Shown: positions 41,265 to 51,375, counted from the stretch's first letter. The stretch: DNA of 64,000 bases from Oceanobacillus_B kapialis (GCF_042685265.1 NZ_JBHUMX010000001.1), one strand, 5' to 3'. Notes: generated by a model from the letters alone, not told the origin. A program made the numbers and translations.

Positions 41265-41828
41265 TTAAGTACCATTCCCCAAAAAGCATGATGAGGTATG
41301 GTCCCAAACCATTCCTGTTGCTTGCATAAAGGCATAACAAATAGTTGGCCCGACAAATTTGAATCCTCGACGTTTCAAATCCTTACTCATCCGCTCTGAT
41401 TCCTCGGTCACAGCAGGCACCTGTTCCATCGATTCCCAATGATTCACAATTGGTTTTCCACCGACAAACTGCCAGATATATGACTGGAAGCTACCAAACT
41501 CCTCTTTTACTTGTAAAAAGGCCTGGGCGTTTGTAATGACAGACCGAACTTTTAACTTGTTTCGGATAATTCCCTCATTTGCTAGCAGTTTCTCAACTTT
41601 CTCTTCACTATACTTGCTTACTATTTCGGGTTGAAAGTTGTCAAATGCCTTACGGTAATTGTCTCTTCTTTTTAATATGGTAATCCAGCTAAGCCCTGCC
41701 TGAGCACCCTCCAGGCAAAGCATCTCAAATAACTTTCGATCATCGGTTACTGGAACCCCCCACTCCTCATCATGATAGGCAATATAAAGGGGGTCGTCAG
41801 TTACCCATGCACAGCGTTCTTTTTCCAT
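41265..41828 (-). CDS. tag: DNA-3-methyladenine glycosylase I
   Basis: Base-excision repair enzyme removing 3-methyladenine (187 aa). CAWVTDDPLYIAYHDEEWG contains the N-terminal zinc ligand Cys and His; EGAQAGLSWITILKRRDNYR is the Tag signature; C-terminal zinc ligands lie in WDHTSSC. The start is one base after the rhodanese gene stop, so they form a two-gene unit. Confidence 0.95.
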   Translation of the reverse strand: MEKERCAWVTDDPLYIAYHDEEWGVPVTDDRKLFEMLCLEGAQAGLSWITILKRRDNYRKAFDNFQPEIVSKYSEEKVEKLLANEGIIRNKLKVRSVITNAQAFLQVKEEFGSFQSYIWQFVGGKPIVNHWESMEQVPAVTEESERMSKDLKRRGFKFVGPTICYAFMQATGMVWDHTSSCFLGNGT

Positions 41829-41829
41829 C

Positions 41830-42672
41830 CTACTCTTCCTTTGTTTCTATTTTATTTTCGTCATAAGAGATCCAATCACTAAAGCTTCCCGGGTATAGTT
41901 TTACATTTTCATAGCCTGCCATTTTCAATGCCAGTATATTGGGGCATGCTGATATACCTGAACCACATGAGACAATGACCTCAGTTTCCTCGGGAATAGC
42001 TGAAAAATGCTCTTGCAGTTCCCTATCCTTTTTCCATGCACCCCTATCATTTAGGACTCCCTTCCAAAAGTAATTTTTGGCACCTGGTATGTGTCCTGCT
42101 TTATGATAGAGTGGCTCAGTTTTTCCTAAGTATCTATCCATTTCTCGTGAATCAATTAATACGGCTGCATCTTTTTCAAGTTTTTGTTTCACTTCATCTA
42201 TATTCACAGTTTGTTCTTCTCGCATCACAGGGTTAAACAGCTTGGAAGATATTACAGGCACCTTGTCGGTAACAGAACCACCTTGCCTAACCCATTCTTC
42301 ATAACCACCATCGAGCACATAGGACCGTTCATGCCCAAGACAATGCAAGAGCCACCATAATCTAGCAGCAAACATGTCATTGGTCTGGTCATAGATCACA
42401 ACACATGTTTCTTGATCAATTCCAATGTTACCTAGTTTTCTTGCAAGTTTTTCCATATCAGGGAGTGGATGCTTCCCACCATGCTTTGCTGCTTTACTGG
42501 AAAGATCCTTTTCCAAATCTAAATAAACTGCTCCAGGAAGGTGATCTTTTATATATTGCTTTCTTCCAGCCTCAGAATTTTTTAATTGGAAGCGCACATC
42601 TACGATAACAGTATTGTCATTATTATTCTCCAAGCGTTTTTTCAATCGCGGTACACTAATAATATAAGACAT
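41830..42672 (-). CDS. Two-domain sulfurtransferase (rhodanese)
   Basis: Thiosulfate or 3-mercaptopyruvate sulfurtransferase (280 aa), two rhodanese domains (about 1-140 and 160-275). The catalytic loop is CGSGISA in EVIVSCGSGISACPN; CGSG is the form usual for mercaptopyruvate enzymes, while thiosulfate rhodanese has CRKG-like loops. The inactive first domain has no cysteine at the equivalent YDQTND position. Co-transcribed with tag. Confidence 0.88.
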   Translation of the reverse strand: MSYIISVPRLKKRLENNNDNTVIVDVRFQLKNSEAGRKQYIKDHLPGAVYLDLEKDLSSKAAKHGGKHPLPDMEKLARKLGNIGIDQETCVVIYDQTNDMFAARLWWLLHCLGHERSYVLDGGYEEWVRQGGSVTDKVPVISSKLFNPVMREEQTVNIDEVKQKLEKDAAVLIDSREMDRYLGKTEPLYHKAGHIPGAKNYFWKGVLNDRGAWKKDRELQEHFSAIPEETEVIVSCGSGISACPNILALKMAGYENVKLYPGSFSDWISYDENKIETKEE

Positions 42673-42870
42673 GTTTACCCCTCCAGTGGGTGATTTTTTA
42701 AAATAAACTTCTATCTAATTATGATTTATTCTAACGCAAGGCCATGTCAAATCCAACTGTTGCTTAAAAGTTTCCTTAAATAAGAAAATTCACGCTATGT
42801 TATATGCGGGATAAGAAACAATAAGGTATACTACCAATATATCTAAATTTTATAACAGGGGATGAATACA

Positions 42871-44106
42871 GTGAAGCAAGAATTAATAGATCGTTTAATT
42901 ACGTATACAAAGATGGATACACAGTCTAATGAGCAGAATGAAGAAACGCCATCTACTCAAGGACAATTTGAATTGGCCAATCTGTTAGTAAAAGAGTTAC
43001 AGGAAATTGGCATGATGGACGTGACGGTAAACGATAATGCATATGTGATGGCCACCCTTCCAGCAAACACGGATAAAGACCTTCCGACAATCGGATTTTT
43101 AGCTCACTTAGACACGGCAACAGATTTTACCGGAAAAAATGTAAATCCTCAACTAGTCGAAAATTATGATGGAAAGAACTTAACATTGAATGAAGCTTTG
43201 AATGTTGTACTGTCACCTGGTGAATTTCCGGAGCTCCCTTCCTATAAAGGACACACCTTAATCACTACCGATGGCACCACATTGCTTGGGGCTGATAATA
43301 AAGCAGGAATTGCAGAAATCATGACAGCGATGAACCATTTGATCCAGCATCCAGAAATAAAGCATGGAAAGATCCGTGTAGCTTTTACACCAGATGAGGA
43401 AATTGGCAGAGGACCACATAAATTTGATGTAGAACGTTTTGATGCGGATTATGCGTACACAATTGATGGCGGTCCGCTTGGAGAATTACAGTATGAGAGC
43501 TTTAATGCTGCCGGCGCACGTGTTACCTTTTACGGAAATAGCGTTCATCCTGGAACAGCCAAGAATAAAATGGTGAATGCAGGAAAGATGGCTGCTTCGT
43601 TTATTAATAAATTTCCTGAGCACGAATCGCCTGAGTACACAGAGAATTACGAAGGGTTCTACCATTTAATTTCTGTTTCGGGAGATGTAGAAAAAACGGA
43701 AGTAAGCTACATTATCCGTGATTTTGATAAAGATAGCTTCGAGACCAAGAAGGAAACGTTCAAAAAATTTGCAGATGAAATAAAAGAAGCGTACGGAGAA
43801 TCAAGGGTTAAACTGGAATTAAAAGACCAATATTACAACATGCGAGAGAAAATTGAGCCTGTAATGGAAATTGTAGATATTGCCCAGGAAGCAATGACAA
43901 ATCTGAACATAGTCCCGATTATCCGACCAGTACGTGGTGGAACAGACGGCTCCCAGCTTTCCTACATGGGCCTACCTACACCAAATATTTTCACTGGAGG
44001 CGAAAACTTTCACGGCAAATTTGAATATATTTCTGTAGAAAATATGGAAAAGGCTACGAATGTTATTGTAGAAATATGTAAGTTGTATGAAGCAAAGCAT
44101 AATTAG
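42871..44106 (+). CDS. pepT: Peptidase T
   Basis: Zinc aminotripeptidase of family M20B (411 aa). Metal ligands: GFLAHLDTATDF, LLGADNKAG, TPDEEIGRGP, the Asp in YTIDGGPLG and His in FTGGENFHGKFE. Start: GGGG is immediately before an ATG at 42862 but 9 nt before the GTG at 42871. The GTG gives MKQELIDRL, aligning with the MKEELIERF start of B. subtilis PepT. Confidence 0.95.
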   Translation: MKQELIDRLITYTKMDTQSNEQNEETPSTQGQFELANLLVKELQEIGMMDVTVNDNAYVMATLPANTDKDLPTIGFLAHLDTATDFTGKNVNPQLVENYDGKNLTLNEALNVVLSPGEFPELPSYKGHTLITTDGTTLLGADNKAGIAEIMTAMNHLIQHPEIKHGKIRVAFTPDEEIGRGPHKFDVERFDADYAYTIDGGPLGELQYESFNAAGARVTFYGNSVHPGTAKNKMVNAGKMAASFINKFPEHESPEYTENYEGFYHLISVSGDVEKTEVSYIIRDFDKDSFETKKETFKKFADEIKEAYGESRVKLELKDQYYNMREKIEPVMEIVDIAQEAMTNLNIVPIIRPVRGGTDGSQLSYMGLPTPNIFTGGENFHGKFEYISVENMEKATNVIVEICKLYEAKHN

Positions 44107-44113
44107 CCATCTA

Positions 44114-44145
44114 AACCCTGACTTTTAGTCTCGAGTCAGGGTTTT
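44114..44145. terminator. Bidirectional terminator
   Basis: AACCCTGAC with GTCAGGGTT and a 12-nt loop, between the convergent pepT and MFS genes; T-rich on the plus strand. Confidence 0.8.
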
Positions 44146-45324
44146 CTTCTTTTCTCTAATGAACAAAGAAAAGATGGATCCGAATCCTAGAATAGCTGCA
44201 AGCAAACAACAACTTACCATAAATCCAAATGCTTGATACAAAGGTACAGCGATCATTGGGCCGATGGTTGCCCCAACAAACAGGATAAACGCATAGAAAG
44301 AAGAAGCAGCCGCCCGCTCTGCACCTCCCCATTCCCCAACAAGGAGCATCATGACCGGAAATGTTAGTGAGATCCCAGCCACAAACAAAATACTCATTAC
44401 CGTTATCATAAGCGGATTTGATAGTAAGCCAACTCCACATAGACCCCCTATACTGATGGCCAGACTACCTCTCAATGTTCGAATGGCACCAAATTTCTCT
44501 ACAAAATAACCTGAACACAAGGAAAGTAGCATTCCTATAAATCCAACTGAACGAATGAATAAAAGTTCTATGTCTGTTATATAGTATGGCGCAGCTTGTA
44601 AAGAACCCCCAAGAATCGTATACATCCCGATAAACGCTAAAAGAAGCACACTTGTAATTACATAGCAATACATAAGTTGTTTCACTTTTAAGAGCATGAT
44701 AACCGACTTCCAATACTGCTGTTTATAAATAGTGCTGGCTTGTTTCCTTTCTTTAGGCAATCCCCAAGTCATCATGAGAAAAATAAATATATACAAAATG
44801 CCAAACACCAAAAAAATAGCCTGCCATTTGTAATAATAGTCCAGGATGGTTGCCATAACTTGGCCAAATATCCCCGCTGTAACGTACCCAAAACTAATAT
44901 AACTAATCGCCGTAATACGCTGGCGATCCGGATATGTTTGGAAGACATACGTTAAGGCATTTGGAGCAAATGATGCCGCAAAAAACCCCTGAAATGCTCT
45001 TAGTAGAAGCAATGTAGAATAATCCATCACGAGTCCACCCGCTAAGGTAATAATTCCTAGCGTCAATAAACCTGTTAGCATTGTACGTCTATTGCCAAAA
45101 CGACTGCCGATCGGGCCAAACACTAAAAAACCCACCGCGTAGAAAAACGAGAAAACACTTGCGGCACCTGCAGCCTGCGTATGATTAATCTTTAAACTCT
45201 GCATTAACGGCTCTGTTAAAGGGGTCATTGTATAAACACTAGAGACAACAGTTAAGGCACATAAAAAAAGGATAGCCGTCATGGCAGCATATTTTTTCCG
45301 AGAAAGAATCATAGAAACCACCAC
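44125..45324 (-). CDS. MFS transporter
   Basis: Twelve-span major facilitator (399 aa). The loop 2-3 motif appears as GPIGSRFGNRRTML, and the motif repeats as SGYFVEKFGAIRTLRG in the second half. It belongs to the drug/arabinose-efflux-like group (FQTYPDRQRITAISYISFGY). Substrate unknown. No linked regulator. Confidence 0.87.
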   Translation of the reverse strand: MVVSMILSRKKYAAMTAILFLCALTVVSSVYTMTPLTEPLMQSLKINHTQAAGAASVFSFFYAVGFLVFGPIGSRFGNRRTMLTGLLTLGIITLAGGLVMDYSTLLLLRAFQGFFAASFAPNALTYVFQTYPDRQRITAISYISFGYVTAGIFGQVMATILDYYYKWQAIFLVFGILYIFIFLMMTWGLPKERKQASTIYKQQYWKSVIMLLKVKQLMYCYVITSVLLLAFIGMYTILGGSLQAAPYYITDIELLFIRSVGFIGMLLSLCSGYFVEKFGAIRTLRGSLAISIGGLCGVGLLSNPLMITVMSILFVAGISLTFPVMMLLVGEWGGAERAAASSFYAFILFVGATIGPMIAVPLYQAFGFMVSCCLLAAILGFGSIFSLFIREKKKTLTRD

Positions 45325-45521
45325 ACTCGTTCTGTTTTCTATAATTTATGCCTAAGATTACTACATGTTCCTATTCACCCTCCATGCAGTTGGGAAATAT
45401 CTCTATTGTCCTTTCCTCCTAAAATATGAGAGAATAATAGATAGTTTTTGACCACATATGCTTAATACAATGTTCATATATCTAATCTATAACGAGGATT
45501 AACACTAGGGAGAGACAATCG

Positions 45522-46571
45522 ATGAAAAAGAAATTAATTATAGCATTAGCAGTGCTTTTATTACTCATTTCTGGCTGTAGTACCTCCAATAACAACGAGG
45601 AATCACAGGAGCAGCCTAGCAGTTCACCGGATAAACAGGAAACACCTGTTGATAATGAAGAAACAGAAACGGACAAAGCACAACAGGAAGAAAAGATTAC
45701 TGCACCAAAGGAAACCTTACAAAAAAAAGATGAGGGAAAAAACGTAACTTCTTTACAAAACGCACTCCGGGAAATTGGCTATAAGCTGTCAGAAGACGGG
45801 GTGTACGAAGAGGCTACCACATGGGCCATAACCGACCTGCAGCTTCAGTTTGAAAAGTTACAGGCTACTGGGGTGTATAATAAAGCTACTCAGAACGTTC
45901 TAAGCTCCTTGCTTGAAGACGCTGAGACTGATTTCCAACCTGGAAAAGCATTGCCAAAGCAGGCTGAGACTACGATGACTTCACATGGCACACCTGTTTT
46001 AAGCAATCCATATGACCAGCTGGCTATCGTCAATAAAGAATTCGCTTTGCCTGCTGACTATGTGCCGGAGGATCTCGTGACACCAAACGTCCGCTTCCCG
46101 TTCACCGAAGATCTCCCTAAAAAACAAATGCGCCAAGTTGCAGCTGATCATTTAGAGGAGCTTTTTGCAACAGCAGACGAAGCAGGCCTTGATTTGTATG
46201 CACAATCTGGCTTTCGCTCCTATGACAGGCAAGATGCTATCTTCGCTAGCAACGCTGCCGAGCATGGTGAAGAGGCAGCGAATAATTTCAGTGCACGACC
46301 TGGAGAGAGCGAGCACCAGACAGGGTTGGCAATGGATATAACAAGCCCTGAAGTCAACTTTCAATTGAACACCGATTTTGGTGAAACAGATGAAGGCAAA
46401 TGGGTAGAAGAGCATGCAGCCGAATATGGTTTTATTATCCGTTATCCAAAAGGAAAAGAAACCATTACGCAATATCAATATGAGCCTTGGCATCTCCGTT
46501 ATGTCGGAGAAGAAACAGCAAAGGAAATTATGAAAGAGGGCATTACGTTAGAAGAATATTTCGCAGAGTAA
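45522..46571 (+). CDS. D,D-/L,D-carboxypeptidase lipoprotein, VanY/LdcB-like, with peptidoglycan-binding domain
   Basis: Cell-wall hydrolase on the outer membrane face (349 aa). Lipoprotein signal ending ISGC (Cys19), acidic Ser/Asn/Glu-rich linker, PG_binding_1 domain at about 68-125 (KNVTSLQNALREIGYKLSED), then an M15B peptidase domain: SGFRSYDRQDAIFA, zinc ligands in SEHQTGLAMDI and in EPWHLRYVG. It trims the terminal D-Ala or stem peptide. Confidence 0.9.
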   Translation: MKKKLIIALAVLLLLISGCSTSNNNEESQEQPSSSPDKQETPVDNEETETDKAQQEEKITAPKETLQKKDEGKNVTSLQNALREIGYKLSEDGVYEEATTWAITDLQLQFEKLQATGVYNKATQNVLSSLLEDAETDFQPGKALPKQAETTMTSHGTPVLSNPYDQLAIVNKEFALPADYVPEDLVTPNVRFPFTEDLPKKQMRQVAADHLEELFATADEAGLDLYAQSGFRSYDRQDAIFASNAAEHGEEAANNFSARPGESEHQTGLAMDITSPEVNFQLNTDFGETDEGKWVEEHAAEYGFIIRYPKGKETITQYQYEPWHLRYVGEETAKEIMKEGITLEEYFAE

Positions 46572-46578
46572 TTTTGCA

Positions 46579-46601
46579 GCCTGTTCTTATGGAACAGGTT
46601 T
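46579..46601 (+). terminator. Terminator of the VanY/LdcB-like gene
   Basis: CCTGTTC..GAACAGG with a four-base loop, then six T. Confidence 0.88.
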
Positions 46602-46694
46602 TTTATATGCAGAAAAAATGGCTGTCTTCTTAAGGAAAAAGTAATGATGTCGACTTATGTAAGGACAGATGGAGGAGCTTATTAGAAAAGGCAC

Positions 46695-47228
46695 TTAACT
46701 AATGTCCGCTGCCCTTTCTCTTTCCACCTGATCTATCTGTCTGTCCAATTGGCGAATTCTTTCCAACGCAGCATCCTCATCTACTTTTTTGTAATGATGA
46801 TTGCCGCCAGCTTCTTCATCGGCTTCATCAGCCATATTTACGACCTGTTGTAATGGTTTCAGCTGAAGATCGCCTTCTGGTAGATAGGAGTCTGTATGGA
46901 GTAAAATCGCTACCGCTATTTCTTTTGCCGCCATCCGATCTTCCCCAATTCTAATCAGCAATTTATGCGCCCGGCTTGCACCTTTTATCGCATGGATATC
47001 ATTTTCCTTGTAAAGATCATAATCCCACTCTCCATCTCGATACCATGTGTAATGCCCTACATCGTGTAACAGCGCGGCCTTTGTGGCATGATCTGTATTG
47101 ACATTGTATTTTTTGGCAAACCTAAAGGCATATTCTGCGACAGAGATCGCATGTGCCACGCCTGAACGTTTTAAATACTTTTGGGTAATGGGATGGTTAA
47201 ATACTTCTTCCAAAGTTACTTTTCTCAT
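46695..47228 (-). CDS. HD-domain phosphohydrolase
   Basis: Cytoplasmic metal-dependent hydrolase of unknown substrate (177 aa). HD motif: His in GVAHAISVAEYAF, HD in ALLHDVGHYTWYRDG, and His/Asp in AILLHTDSYLPEG and VNMADEADEEAGG. The C-terminal helix is charged (ERIRQLDRQIDQVERERA). Not of the SpoT type. Confidence 0.82.
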   Translation of the reverse strand: MRKVTLEEVFNHPITQKYLKRSGVAHAISVAEYAFRFAKKYNVNTDHATKAALLHDVGHYTWYRDGEWDYDLYKENDIHAIKGASRAHKLLIRIGEDRMAAKEIAVAILLHTDSYLPEGDLQLKPLQQVVNMADEADEEAGGNHHYKKVDEDAALERIRQLDRQIDQVERERAADIS

Positions 47229-47371
47229 AGCTCTCGCTCCTTCCTTAAAAATATTTTTATGAATATAGCATTATTTCCGTGTATTTGCAATAGATTATTT
47301 ACCTACTTTTCGCCATTTTAAACACCGTTTCCGCAAAATGATTACTTTTGAGTGTTTTTGATTGTTTGTGG

Positions 47372-47400
47372 TTGATTTTTGCAATCGTTTACTTTATAAT
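47372..47400 (+). promoter_or_regulatory. SigA promoter of fruRKA
   Basis: TTGATT (47372-47377), 17 nt, TATAAT (47395-47400). Upstream, 47352-47376 holds repeated TGATTGTTTGTGG / TGTTTTTGATTG-like segments that may be FruR operators. Confidence 0.75.
47380..47393. promoter_or_regulatory. Candidate cre site (CcpA) in the fru promoter
   Basis: TGCAATCGTTTACT fits the cre consensus TGNAANCGNTNNCA except for the last base. It lies between -35 and -10, where CcpA would repress. Confidence 0.55.
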
Positions 47401-47432
47401 TTGAATGACTCAAACGTAATGGAGTGATTCAT

Positions 47433-48185
47433 ATGTTAACCATGGAAAGACAATCCATTATCGTAGACCTTCTAAAAGAAAAGCAGACGGTTACCATACA
47501 GGATATGATTGAAGCTACAGAGGCTTCGGAATCAACCATTCGCCGTGATTTAACGGAAATGGAGAAGAAAAAGTTACTAAAAAGAATTCATGGTGGCGCA
47601 ACATGGACGGAACAAAAGATCCGGGAAATGAGCATTTTAGAAAAATCAACCAAAAACCTTCAAGATAAAAAACGAATTGCCCAATACGCTGCCTCACTAG
47701 TCGAAGAAGGAGATTGTGTTTTTCTTGATGCAGGTACAACCACCTACCAAATGATTCCTTATTTAAAACATAAAGATGTAGTGGTCGTCACGAACGGTCT
47801 TAACCTGGTTGAGCGTTTAATGGAACATAAAATCACTGCATATTTAACAGGTGGCAAAATGAAGGCCAAAACAAGTGCGGTTGTTGGGACACAGACAATT
47901 AATTCAATTAAGAGTTATCGCTTTGATAAATGCTTTCTTGGCGTAAACGGCTTCGACATAACATACGGCTATACAACACCGGACCCAGAGGAAGCTAGCA
48001 TTAAGCAGACTGCACGAAGCTACGCACTAAAAGCATACGCGCTGGCTGATCCTTCTAAGGCAGGTAAGTTTAACTTTGCAAAAATTTGCGAGCTAAATGA
48101 AGCTACCTTAATTACAGGCTCCTTGCCTAAAGAAATACTACAAAAACTAGACGCAATGAAAACTATAGAGGTGATTCAAACATGA
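47433..48185 (+). CDS. fruR: DeoR-family fructose operon repressor
   Basis: Transcription factor (250 aa) expected to sense fructose-1-phosphate. N-terminal DeoR helix-turn-helix with ASESTIRRDLTEMEKKKLLK, then the sugar-phosphate-binding domain with EEGDCVFLDAGTTTYQMIPY and KCFLGVNGFD. First in fruRKA, ATGA overlap with fruK. The ATG at 47433 is preceded by GGAGTG; the earlier GTG in the same frame is part of that site. Confidence 0.92.
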   Translation: MLTMERQSIIVDLLKEKQTVTIQDMIEATEASESTIRRDLTEMEKKKLLKRIHGGATWTEQKIREMSILEKSTKNLQDKKRIAQYAASLVEEGDCVFLDAGTTTYQMIPYLKHKDVVVVTNGLNLVERLMEHKITAYLTGGKMKAKTSAVVGTQTINSIKSYRFDKCFLGVNGFDITYGYTTPDPEEASIKQTARSYALKAYALADPSKAGKFNFAKICELNEATLITGSLPKEILQKLDAMKTIEVIQT

Positions 48186-49102
48186 TCTACACTTGCACCA
48201 TGACACCGTCGATTGATTACACAACCTATCTCCCTTCTTTTCGAGGCGGAGAACTAAATCGAACAAATGAAGTTTATTACTACCCTGGAGGAAAAGGGAT
48301 TAACGTTTCACGTGTCCTTCAACGACTAGGAGTCGAGACAACGGCTACCGGTTTTATCGGTGGGTTTACTGGAGAATATGTAAAGGACTTTCTTAAACAG
48401 GAAGGCGTCCAAACAGACTTCATCGAGACAAATGACATTACCCGGATTAATGTGAAAATTAAAGCCGACCAAGAGTCAGAGTTAAATGGACCTGGCCCCG
48501 ACATAAATGAAGCCCAGCTCGCACAATTAACTGCTAAGCTTAACTCTCTTACAAGTAAAGACTGGTTTGTCCTGGCTGGAAGCCTGCCAAAATCCATCAG
48601 CATGGAAACGTACCGTGAGATGTTGGCAACATGCCGGGAAAATGGTGTACCTTTCGCGCTCGATACCTCAGGGCCTGCCCTAAAAGAGCTGTTACAAGAA
48701 AAACCCTTTTTAATCAAACCTAATGAGCATGAGCTTGGTGAACTTTTCGATGTCACCATAAACACCAAGGAAGAAGCAATCGTGTATGCGAAAAACCTTG
48801 TCGAAAGCGGTATTCAGCATGTGATTGTGTCCATGGGCGGAGCGGGTGCCATTTTGGTAAGTAAGGATCACGTATTAGCCGCTACGGCACCTAAAGGGCA
48901 AGCAGTCAATACAGTTGGCGCAGGAGACTCACTTGTTTCCGGCTTCCTGGCTGCTTTTGCAAAAGACAACGACCCAGTTGCTGCCTTTAAATACAGCGTG
49001 GCAACAGGAAGTGCCACCGCTTTTACCACAGATTTATGTGAAAAAGCAGACGTAGAACAACTGGTAGATAAAGTTAAAATAGAAACACTGGAATGGAAGT
49101 GA
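48182..49102 (+). CDS. fruK: 1-phosphofructokinase
   Basis: PfkB-family kinase making fructose-1,6-bisphosphate from fructose-1-phosphate (306 aa). Substrate loop YYPGGKGINVSRVLQRLG; anion hole and catalytic Asp in NTVGAGDSLVSGFLAAF. Middle gene of the operon, coupled to fruR. Confidence 0.95.
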   Translation: MIYTCTMTPSIDYTTYLPSFRGGELNRTNEVYYYPGGKGINVSRVLQRLGVETTATGFIGGFTGEYVKDFLKQEGVQTDFIETNDITRINVKIKADQESELNGPGPDINEAQLAQLTAKLNSLTSKDWFVLAGSLPKSISMETYREMLATCRENGVPFALDTSGPALKELLQEKPFLIKPNEHELGELFDVTINTKEEAIVYAKNLVESGIQHVIVSMGGAGAILVSKDHVLAATAPKGQAVNTVGAGDSLVSGFLAAFAKDNDPVAAFKYSVATGSATAFTTDLCEKADVEQLVDKVKIETLEWK

Positions 49103-49107
49103 CGAAC

Positions 49108-51006
49108 ATGAAAATAACAGAGCTACTAAAACAAGAAACTATCATTCTTGATCTGCAGGCAAAAACGAAAGAAAATGTCTTAACAGAGCTTATTGACCAG
49201 CTTGATCGTGCTGGAAAATTGGCTGACAAACAAAAATTCACTGAAGGAATTCTTGGTAGAGAAGAACAGAGCACAACAGGTATTGGAGAAGGTATTGCTA
49301 TCCCTCATGCTAAATCGGCAGCTGTGAAAGTACCATCTATTGCCTTCGGACGATCCACAGAAGGAATTGATTATGATTCACTGGATGGTCAGCCTGCTCA
49401 TCTTTTCTTTATGATTGCAGCAAGTGATGGGGCAAACAACGCTCACTTAGAAGCACTTTCTCGCTTATCTACTTTCTTAATGGATGAAAAATTCCGTGGC
49501 AAAATCTACGATGCTACTTCAGTGGAACAAATACTGGAGGCAGTTAACCAAAAGGAAGCAGAGCTTGAAGAACCGGAGCAACCTATTACTGAAGCTCCTG
49601 CAGACTCTAAAAAAATTCTTGCTGTAACGGCTTGCCCTACCGGAATTGCCCATACGTATATGGCGGCTGAAAAGCTAAATGAAACAGCAAAAGAGATGGG
49701 CATTAACATTAAAGTAGAAACAAATGGTTCGAGTGGTGTCAAAAACCGCTTAACAGATCAAGAAATAGAAGAAGCGGACGCAATCATTGTTGCCGCTGAT
49801 ACAAAAGTGGAAATGGCTCGTTTTAACGGAAAACATGTGATTCAGACACCTGTTGGAAAAGCCCTACATGAATCTGAAAGCTTACTTACAAGAGCTGCGA
49901 AACAAGATGCTCCCGTATATAAACATGAGGGCGGAAAAGATGAATCGTCCGAAAAAGGTGGGAAAAGCGGATTCTATAAACACCTTATGAATGGTGTATC
50001 CAATATGCTTCCATTCGTAGTTGGTGGAGGGATCTTGATTGCCCTTTCCTTCTTCTGGGGCGTGGAGTCAAGTGACCCAACTAGTGATGAATATAATGCA
50101 TTTGCTGCGATGTTAAATGCAATTGGCGGTGACAAAGCATTCTTCTTGATGGTGCCAGTACTTGCCGGATTTATCGCGTCAAGTATAGCTGAGCGTCCGG
50201 GATTTGCTCCAGGTATGGTCGGCGGTCTAATTGCAGTCACGGTATCAGGAGCTGAGGGTGCTGATGGAGGCTCTGGTTTCCTCGGTGGACTGATCGCTGG
50301 TTTCCTTGCAGGTTATGTAACACTATTTGTTAAAAAGGCATTCTCCAAATTGCCTGATGCTTTAGAAGGCTTGAAACCTGTTCTATTCTTCCCGTTATTC
50401 AGTATTGCAATAACTGGGATCATTATGATGTTGATCAATCCGCCACTTACCCAGGTCTACACTGGTATATCTTCCTTCCTAGAGGGAATGGGTGGAACAA
50501 ACCAAGTGCTCGTCGGTATTATATTAGGCGCGATGATGGGCTTTGACCTTGGTGGCCCAATTAATAAAGCTGCCTATACATTTGGTATTGCCATGCTTGA
50601 TGCTGGTAACTATTCATTTATCGCAACCGTAATGGCAGCAGGTATGGTTCCTCCACTAGGAATGGCGATTGCCACTACGTTGTTTAAAAACAAATTTACG
50701 AAGCAAGAACGAGAAGCTGGTAAGACTGCATACGTGTTAGGCGCCTGCTTTATTACAGAAGGTGTGATACCATTTGCAGCTGCTGACCCAGCTCGTGTTA
50801 TTCCATCAGTAATGGCTGGTGGAGCGGTAACTGGTGCTTTAACGATGCTCTTTGATATCGGACTTCGCGCTCCACACGGAGGAGTATTCGTAATCGGGCT
50901 AGTTGAAGGCGGACTTGCAAAAGGATTACTTTACTTACTTGCGATTGTAGTTGGTGCTGTAGTGGCTGCATTGGTTGCAGGTGTGTTGAAGAAAAGAATA
51001 GCTTAA
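49108..51006 (+). CDS. fruA: Fructose-specific PTS enzyme IIABC
   Basis: Membrane transporter that imports fructose as fructose-1-phosphate (632 aa). IIA domain about 1-145 with phospho-His in EGIAIPHAKSA; IIB about 165-265 with phospho-Cys in VTACPTGIAHTYMAAEKL; IIC about 290-632 with LPFVVGGGILIALSFFWG and GFDLGGPINKAAYTF. The start MKITELLK corresponds to that of B. subtilis FruA; it is five bases after the fruK stop. Confidence 0.95.
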   Translation: MKITELLKQETIILDLQAKTKENVLTELIDQLDRAGKLADKQKFTEGILGREEQSTTGIGEGIAIPHAKSAAVKVPSIAFGRSTEGIDYDSLDGQPAHLFFMIAASDGANNAHLEALSRLSTFLMDEKFRGKIYDATSVEQILEAVNQKEAELEEPEQPITEAPADSKKILAVTACPTGIAHTYMAAEKLNETAKEMGINIKVETNGSSGVKNRLTDQEIEEADAIIVAADTKVEMARFNGKHVIQTPVGKALHESESLLTRAAKQDAPVYKHEGGKDESSEKGGKSGFYKHLMNGVSNMLPFVVGGGILIALSFFWGVESSDPTSDEYNAFAAMLNAIGGDKAFFLMVPVLAGFIASSIAERPGFAPGMVGGLIAVTVSGAEGADGGSGFLGGLIAGFLAGYVTLFVKKAFSKLPDALEGLKPVLFFPLFSIAITGIIMMLINPPLTQVYTGISSFLEGMGGTNQVLVGIILGAMMGFDLGGPINKAAYTFGIAMLDAGNYSFIATVMAAGMVPPLGMAIATTLFKNKFTKQEREAGKTAYVLGACFITEGVIPFAAADPARVIPSVMAGGAVTGALTMLFDIGLRAPHGGVFVIGLVEGGLAKGLLYLLAIVVGAVVAALVAGVLKKRIA

Positions 51007-51059
51007 ACGCTCTTCTTTCGGTGTGAACATTGAAGCAAAATCGCATAAGTATCTGCGCT

Positions 51060-51195
51060 TAATTGCGCTACGGAAACTACTACGCTTTCCGTGTGCACGG
51101 CCTTAGAATCCTCAGAAACAAAGGACGCTTCTTCCGGGTTCCTCGGACTCGTGCTATTCCCACAGGAGTCTCCGCATTTTCCTCCGCTAAAGCGT
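51060..51195. repeat. Diverged copy of the 53.3-kb repeat core
   Basis: Shares GCACGGCCT, CTCGGACTCGTGCT and GGAGTCT-like blocks in the same order with 53300-53402, and the same ending CGCTAAA/GCTAAAG. No terminal GAGGCTGGGACA inverted repeat is present here. It fills the gap after fruA. Confidence 0.55.
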
Positions 51196-51222
51196 GGTTT
51201 AAACTAAATAACAAGTAATTTC

Positions 51223-51264
51223 CGGACGTACTGAGACTATTCAACCATAATCCAAGTACGTCCG
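51223..51264 (+). terminator. Terminator downstream of fruA
   Basis: CGGACGTACT (51223-51232) with AGTACGTCCG (51255-51264), 22-nt loop, then six T. It is 220 bp beyond the fruA stop, displaced by the repeat. Confidence 0.75.
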
Positions 51265-51375
51265 TTTTTTCTTTTATCACAGCCTCTTTCTATGTCGTCC
51301 CTTATTTTTTTGCATAGTCAATAAGAAACTTATTTCCTGATTACATACAATCTCTTTTGTTATAATTTTCTTTCC

